From Cloacimonetes bacterium UBA5284 (GTDB taxonomy: Bacteria; Cloacimonadota; Cloacimonadia; Cloacimonadales; Cloacimonadaceae), in contig DHSO01000015.1 of assembly GCA_002410505.1 (NCBI GenBank), positions 1-20,790 of the forward strand: a DNA stretch of 20,790 nucleotides. Direction: 5' to 3'. Both the position numbers and the translations under genes were made by a program. Shown here piece after piece: positions 16,699-20,790 of this stretch. Below the pieces are notes generated by a model that had not been told where the DNA came from, did no database searches, and saw only the letters and a program-made list of their open reading frames with translations. How positions within the stretch are numbered: the first letter of the stretch is position 1; each line of letters begins with the position of its first letter.

Positions 16699-19089
16699 TT
16701 ATCTGCTGCGAGCTACTCTAAAACCAAAGTAGGATGACTTTGCGAATGGTTTTGCATAGAGTCTGGCGGTATTGCGTAACAGAGAGTCTCCATGATACCA
16801 GGAACCGCCGCGGATCGCTTTATCCGTACCCGAATCCGGACCTTTATAAAGATCAGAAATCCGGTGACTGTAGGGTGTGTACCAATTCCATACCCACTCT
16901 GCTACATTGCCGCTCATATCATATATCCCAAGCGCGTTGGGTTGTTTTGTTGCCACTTTTCGGCTCTTTGCACCTGAGTTTTGGGCATACCATGCTACTT
17001 CCGGCGCATGGTCTGAACCACTGTAGACCAAGAAACTCATGCCATCTCCGCCCTTGGCCGCGAATTCCCATTCTGCCTCGGTAGGCAAACGGTATCCATT
17101 CGCGTTAAAATCACATACGATCTCCGAACCAGCATAGTTATATGCAGGATCAAGCCCATCCTTCAAGCTCTTGGCATTGCAAAACTCGATTGCATCGTAG
17201 AAAGAGACATTCTCTACCGGCAGATCATCGCCCCTGAAAAGCGATGGATTATCTTCGAAAACCATATTCCACTGCTTCTGAGTGATCTCGGTAGAGCTTA
17301 TCATAAAGGACTTCAAAGGCACCGTAAGCAGGGGAAATTCATCCGCCTTGGCTTCGGGGCTGATGCTGCCCATCACCAGAGTATCCGCCGGCACCAACTG
17401 CATATCGATTGGGTGGTTTTCTTCCAGCTCCACTTGCCCGATGTTATCAAGCTCAATTTCTGGTTCCGGGATTTCGAAACTGGGCCTTTCTCTTAATACA
17501 ACATACTGCACTACAACATACAAGCCTATCAAAAGGCTCAAAATCATCAGTATCCGAAAACTCATCTTCATCTTATTGAGGTCCTTCGTGTCATCGTCCA
17601 TGATCCGGAAAGGCTCGTATTTCGGTTCCGGCTTCGCCCCGGTCGTCTCGATTGCCTCTGTTTTCGCTGTTACTTCCTTCACCGGTTCTTGAGGAATGTA
17701 GACAGGTTCTTGTTCATGTTCCGCTTGTTTTTGTATCTCCTCCTCCGGTTCAGAAGTCGCTTCCTCCGGTATCTGAGAGTTCAATCCATCTATCTCTGGG
17801 TCCGGCATTGCTGGATTCAGCTCAAAGATGGAATCATCGGAGCTATCCAGAGACTCTTTGAGTGCGGCAAATATCGGCTTTTCTTCGTTTGAATCAATAG
17901 ATTCCCGTGCATCCGGCAGCCCAAGATCAGCGGATTGCTCCTTCTGATGCTGGAATTCTTTCAGATTCGCATCTGCTTTTTCAAGAATTGCGGTGATAAG
18001 GCTCGAATCCGGCTCTGGCACAGTGATTGGAGAAATCACGACCGGTTCCAGCTCCAGCACTTCATTGGGAGCCACATTCATCTCGGTCTCTGCTTTGTCC
18101 AATATGGCTAGAATCAAGTCAGAATCGGGCTTTGGGGCATCTAACGCTGATATCTGGACCAGCGGGGGCCCCGGTTCCAAATCTGCATCAGCCAATGTGG
18201 TCCCATGATCACCATCGTCTATGTTTTCCGGGAGTTCTGCTTCAATAGTCTCCGCGTCCTCGGATGCCGAAGCCGTACTCCAATCAAAATCTACAGCTTC
18301 GCTCTGCAGCAGTTCCAGTAGTGCTTGGCTGCTTTCCGGGCGCTCACTTGGATCCAATTTCATGCAGTTCAATAAGATGCCATATAGCCAATCCGGCATT
18401 TTCCCTACATCCGGCATGAGAATCGCCCGGCTGAAGCTTTGATGTTTTTGTTCTTCGGGCGAACTGAAACTATCGAGCTTCCAGGGCATTTGGCCGCATA
18501 TAGCCTGATACACCATCACCGCCCAGGAATAGAGATCGGAATTGGCATGGGGATGTGAGGTATTAAAGATTTCCGGGGCCACATACAGGATCGGCAATGG
18601 ATACTTAAAATTGCCTTCAGAATGCTGCCAGGCCGGCCGATTCTTTCCAAATCCAATCAACTTCGAATTTCCCTTGGAGTCGATCACGACGTTGTATGGA
18701 TTCAGGTTTTCGTGGATCAATCCCAAGCCTTCAGCATAGAGCAGGGCAGCCAGAATGCCCTTGGCCCAGGTTAGCACTTCGATCGCATCCGGCTGCCTAT
18801 CCAGCAGGATTTCACCCAAGCTCTTACCCTCAGCATAAGCGGCCACAAAATACACCCCCAGCCCTTCCTCAAAGCAACCCAAAGCTTTACGAATGTTTGG
18901 GTGATCCAGGTCCAGGGCATGTGCAGCCTCAGCTTTCAGGCTTTCTGCGAGCTTTTTATCCGTGATCTGAGCCGGATCTTGGGTCTTTATCACAACTTGT
19001 TTGCCATCACTAATTCTACTTGCCTTGTAGAGCAGAAAGCGTCTGGAATGGTGCAATGTGTCTGAGATGTTGAAACTATTTAATGCCAT
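16699..19089 (-). CDS. Membrane-anchored pseudokinase with C-terminal FGE-sulfatase-like domain
   Basis: A 796-residue protein of unknown role. Residues about 8-262 follow the protein-kinase fold: VVIK with K35, a likely helix-C E54, the HRD region at 126-128 reading HEN with N133 downstream, the DFG position reading GFG (146-148), APE (171-173), SDLYSWAVMVYQ and a late SERP arginine. The glycine-rich loop is absent and both catalytic aspartates are lost, so it looks catalytically dead. Residues about 270-500 form an acidic, proline-rich linker containing a repeated helix (319-338 and 358-377). One transmembrane helix spans about 511-532, followed by an FGE-sulfatase/C-type-lectin-like domain (about 558-796) with YRLPTEAEWEFAA, DMSGNVAEW, RGGSW and a GFRVAR end. 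The two FGE catalytic cysteines are H766 and L771. Likely kinase domain inside, lectin-like domain outside. It has no clear ribosome binding site and overlaps hutI by 14 nt. Chlamydial Pkn1 has a comparable kinase-FGE layout. Confidence 0.9.
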   Translation of the reverse strand: MALNSFNISDTLHHSRRFLLYKASRISDGKQVVIKTQDPAQITDKKLAESLKAEAAHALDLDHPNIRKALGCFEEGLGVYFVAAYAEGKSLGEILLDRQPDAIEVLTWAKGILAALLYAEGLGLIHENLNPYNVVIDSKGNSKLIGFGKNRPAWQHSEGNFKYPLPILYVAPEIFNTSHPHANSDLYSWAVMVYQAICGQMPWKLDSFSSPEEQKHQSFSRAILMPDVGKMPDWLYGILLNCMKLDPSERPESSQALLELLQSEAVDFDWSTASASEDAETIEAELPENIDDGDHGTTLADADLEPGPPLVQISALDAPKPDSDLILAILDKAETEMNVAPNEVLELEPVVISPITVPEPDSSLITAILEKADANLKEFQHQKEQSADLGLPDARESIDSNEEKPIFAALKESLDSSDDSIFELNPAMPDPEIDGLNSQIPEEATSEPEEEIQKQAEHEQEPVYIPQEPVKEVTAKTEAIETTGAKPEPKYEPFRIMDDDTKDLNKMKMSFRILMILSLLIGLYVVVQYVVLRERPSFEIPEPEIELDNIGQVELEENHPIDMQLVPADTLVMGSISPEAKADEFPLLTVPLKSFMISSTEITQKQWNMVFEDNPSLFRGDDLPVENVSFYDAIEFCNAKSLKDGLDPAYNYAGSEIVCDFNANGYRLPTEAEWEFAAKGGDGMSFLVYSGSDHAPEVAWYAQNSGAKSRKVATKQPNALGIYDMSGNVAEWVWNWYTPYSHRISDLYKGPDSGTDKAIRGGSWYHGDSLLRNTARLYAKPFAKSSYFGFRVARSR

Positions 19090-20344
19090 ATCGATTCGAG
19101 TTGTAGATATTTTTTCCGTTTTTGAATACTCTATGAATGTGAGAAGAACCCAGATGATAGGGAATAAAGTTCAGTCCGGGTATATCCCAAATAATGATGT
19201 CTGCCTGTTTTCCCGCTTCCAGGGAGCCGATTCGATCCTGTCTGTCCAGAGCACAGGCTGCATTGATCGTGGCAGCGCATAGTGACTCTGTGGGGCTCAT
19301 CCCCATCTGCAGACATGCTAGGCTCATCGTAAGCGCCATACTGTCACAATTGCAGCTTCCGGGATTGTAGTCTGTTGCTATAGCTACCGGCAAGCCCATC
19401 TCGATCATATCGCGAGCTCGTGCATATTGCTTTGATCTTAAAGAGAATAAGGTGGCAGGCAAGAGCACCGGCACAACACCTGCTTCTTTTAACATTCTGA
19501 TGCCATCATCCGAACAAGCTCCCAGGTGATCCGCAGAGATACATCCCATTTCTGCTGCCAGTTCAGCTCCGCCTATGGCCTCGATCTCATCCGCGTGCAT
19601 TTTCAGTTTCAGACCCGCTTCCTTTGCTTTTCTCAATACGATGCGGGATTCCTCGATACTGTAGACATGAGCTTCGGTGAAGATGTCACAAAACTCAGCT
19701 ATACCCTGCTCCAGCACTGCAGGAATCATTTCTTCGGTGAGAATCTTTATGTATGTATCATGATCGATTTTGTATTCAACGGGAAACTCGTGTGCTCCCA
19801 TAAAGGTGGCAACGATATCTATGGGTAAAATCTCGTTCAGACGCTTGATGGCTTCCAATTGCTTCAATTCACTTTGGGTGTCCAACCCATAACCGCTCTT
19901 GGCTTCCAGAGTAGTGGTTCCCAGCTCTATCATGCGACGGATACGAGGGATGGAAAGCTCCACCAATTCATCGACGGAGGCAGCTCGTACCGAAGCAATA
20001 CTGCTGCGTATTCCGCCTCCTGCAAGCGCTATATCCACATAGCTTTTTCCGGCCAGACGCATGGCAAATTCATCTTCGCGAGTGAACACAAATACCGGAT
20101 GGCTGTGGCTATCCACAAAACCCGGGCTCAGGATGCCGCCCATGGCATCTATCGCCTCATCCCAGCTGTATTTTGCTTCGATTTCAGCACTTGGAGCCAG
20201 TTCTACTATCACACCATCACGAATGGCAATCCCCGCATTTTCCAAAATCCCGGCATCGTTCATCTCAGCACAGCGTTTGCCCTTTCCGGCACCACTCATT
20301 GTGGCAATTTGCCGTGCATTTATGATTATGCTATCTACTTTCAT
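19076..20344 (-). CDS. hutI: Imidazolonepropionase HutI
   Basis: HutI hydrolyses 4-imidazolone-5-propionate to N-formimidoyl-L-glutamate, the third step of histidine degradation, using a metal-bound amidohydrolase barrel in the cytoplasm. The 422-residue length is normal. Metal-ligand candidates are H80 and H82 in FVDSHSHPVF, H250 in MHADE and D325 in ATDYNPGS; substrate motifs REDEFAMRLAGKSY, AKSGYGLD, GAHEFP and ADHLGACSDDG are also present. I chose the ATG at 20344 because AAGGAG lies 6 nt upstream and the protein then starts like other HutI proteins; the frame stays open for 60 more codons upstream but that part has no family match. hutH, hutU and other hut genes are not in the window. 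Its end overlaps the pseudokinase start, so the two are likely co-transcribed. Confidence 0.96.
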   Translation of the reverse strand: MKVDSIIINARQIATMSGAGKGKRCAEMNDAGILENAGIAIRDGVIVELAPSAEIEAKYSWDEAIDAMGGILSPGFVDSHSHPVFVFTREDEFAMRLAGKSYVDIALAGGGIRSSIASVRAASVDELVELSIPRIRRMIELGTTTLEAKSGYGLDTQSELKQLEAIKRLNEILPIDIVATFMGAHEFPVEYKIDHDTYIKILTEEMIPAVLEQGIAEFCDIFTEAHVYSIEESRIVLRKAKEAGLKLKMHADEIEAIGGAELAAEMGCISADHLGACSDDGIRMLKEAGVVPVLLPATLFSLRSKQYARARDMIEMGLPVAIATDYNPGSCNCDSMALTMSLACLQMGMSPTESLCAATINAACALDRQDRIGSLEAGKQADIIIWDIPGLNFIPYHLGSSHIHRVFKNGKNIYNSNRYGIK

Positions 20345-20450
20345 AAAGAACTCCTTGATTTCGGCAATACTTTTTGCTCGTTGCAAATCCGTCAAGACTT
20401 TTACCGGAAAAACATAAGCTTCCTTGAGGATAATCCAGCTTTTCAAGGAG

Positions 20451-20479
20451 ACAATATCTGATGTAATATCAGATGTAAA
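20451..20479 (-). promoter_or_regulatory. Candidate promoter of hutI and the pseudokinase gene
   Basis: Read on the - strand, TTTACA (20479-20474) is followed by exactly 17 bp and then TATTGT (20456-20451), matching 5 of 6 and 4 of 6 consensus positions. The transcript would start near 20444, leaving a leader of about 100 nt before hutI. It is the best promoter seen between the window end and hutI. Confidence 0.5.
20456..20474. promoter_or_regulatory. Inverted-repeat operator inside the hutI promoter spacer
   Basis: ATCTGAT (20456-20462) and ATCAGAT (20468-20474) are exact inverted repeats separated by 5 nt. Their core, TCTGAT-N5-ATCAGA, fills the 17-bp spacer between the candidate -35 and -10 boxes, so a dimeric regulator bound there would block or remodel promoter recognition. 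No regulator gene lies in the window; the protein that binds is unknown. Confidence 0.5.
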
Positions 20480-20697
20480 ACAAAGATATTGGGGATAAGT
20501 GAGCTTGTGGGCAAAAGTGGACATTATTGGGTATTAGAAAGCAGTCTGATGAGCGGTATGATAGATTATGGATGGTTTGAGCGCTAAAGATGATGTTATG
20601 GATGATATTCAGAGATTTTCAGTGGGGTTTCCTGTGGATATTTAGAGAGGATCTTCAAAAAAAAGACCATTTCCCCGATTTCACTGTCAGCTCTGTA
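20480..20697. other. Non-coding stretch between the hutI promoter and the terminal palindrome
   Basis: No gene could be supported here on either strand. Noted only: TTATGGATG occurs at 20566 and again at 20596, 30 bp apart; a DnaA-box-like TGTGGATAT at 20633-20641; an eight-A tract near 20658-20665; and CACTGTC at 20682-20688, which pairs with the first bases of the palindrome that follows. Confidence 0.5.
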
Positions 20698-20788
20698 GAC
20701 AGTGTTAATCAAGTGGTCATCAAGCCTTAATCAAGCGTTAATAATTAACGCTTGATGACCGCTTGATGACCACTTGATTAACACTGTC
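20698..20788. repeat. 91-bp near-perfect palindrome made of 11-bp units
   Basis: Two 45-nt arms (20698-20742 and 20744-20788) flank a single central A (20743); 42 of 45 positions pair, the exceptions being 20726, 20727 and 20729. Each arm contains three tandem 11-mers: GTTAATCAAGT (20704), GGTCATCAAGC (20715), CTTAATCAAGC (20726) on the left, and GCTTGATGACC (20750), GCTTGATGACC (20761), ACTTGATTAAC (20772) on the right, with GTTAAT-A-ATTAAC at the centre. CACTGTCA occurs at 20682 and 20782. The structure may continue past the window edge. Function is unknown: a foldback element, a regulatory site for an off-window gene, or a transcription-stopping hairpin are all possible. Confidence 0.9.
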
Positions 20789-20790
20789 AA

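Noticed and set aside
16699..17010. Variable region of a diversity-generating retroelement in the FGE-like/C-type-lectin fold C-terminus
   Set aside because: Such folds are frequent targets, but there is no reverse transcriptase and no template repeat in the window; the gene's 3' side is directly followed by ftsZ.
20367..20395. Alternative hutI promoter TTGACG-N17-AAGTAT on the - strand
   Set aside because: The -35 is good but the -10 matches only 3 of 6; the promoter at 20451-20479 is better balanced. It remains a weak possibility.
20345..20524. 60-codon N-terminal extension of hutI
   Set aside because: The extension has no family similarity, contains the promoter and operator candidates, and the internal ATG at 20344 has an ideal ribosome binding site.
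20633..20641. DnaA box and replication origin near the right end
   Set aside because: TGTGGATAT matches the box at 8 of 9 positions but is single, with no box cluster and no dnaA or dnaN neighbour.
20698..20788. Integron attC site, dif site or CRISPR unit
   Set aside because: The end motifs do not fit the attC RYYYAAC/GTTRRRY cores, the one-base centre does not fit the 6-bp dif spacer, and there are no spacers between repeats as in CRISPR.

Overview
This window is a nearly complete bacterial dcw (division and cell wall) cluster on the + strand, followed by a convergent two-gene unit on the - strand. The DNA suggests an uncultured rod-type or diderm-like bacterium. The peptidoglycan is inferred to contain meso-diaminopimelate, because the MurE half of a MurE-MurF fusion carries the DNPR motif. 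Gene content and protein style are compatible with the Cloacimonadota or another FCB-type phylum, but this assignment is a tentative impression; there is no rRNA or other phylogenetic marker in the window.

Layout. Positions 1-537 hold no gene: a strong hairpin terminator (83-122) closes an upstream unit, and a sigma70-like promoter (389-417) followed by a 10-bp-phased repeat array (421-470) precedes mraZ. From 538 to 13275 the genes run mraZ, rsmH, ftsL-like, ftsI (PASTA-bearing transpeptidase), murE-murF fused in one reading frame, mraY, murD, ftsW, murG, murC. Almost every junction is an overlap (ATGA or GTGA) or a gap of 10 nt or less. The only real break is 87 nt between murC and ftsQ, exactly where many dcw clusters carry murB and/or ddl; both are absent here. 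It is followed by ftsQ, ftsA, ftsZ (13363-16583) and a bidirectional hairpin terminator (16642-16677).

On the - strand, hutI (imidazolonepropionase, histidine breakdown) lies upstream of, and overlaps by 14 nt, a 796-residue membrane protein with an N-terminal protein-kinase fold, a long acidic linker, one transmembrane segment and a C-terminal FGE-sulfatase/C-type-lectin-like domain. The kinase fold has lost the glycine loop, the HRD aspartate and the DFG aspartate, and the FGE-like domain lacks the two catalytic cysteines, so both halves look like pseudoenzymes. The pair appears to be driven by a promoter at 20451-20479 whose 17-bp spacer is itself an inverted repeat.

How the genes work together. 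MurC, MurD, MurE and MurF build the UDP-MurNAc-pentapeptide; MraY and MurG make lipid I and lipid II; FtsW and FtsI polymerise and cross-link it at the septum; FtsZ and FtsA form the cytoplasmic ring; FtsQ and the FtsL-like protein link ring to synthase; RsmH methylates 16S rRNA; MraZ is expected to autoregulate the cluster. The right end (20480-20790) has no gene but ends in a 91-bp near-perfect palindrome built of 11-bp units. The best candidates for something new are the double pseudoenzyme, the palindrome, and the phased array paired with a MraZ whose DNA-contact motifs are altered.
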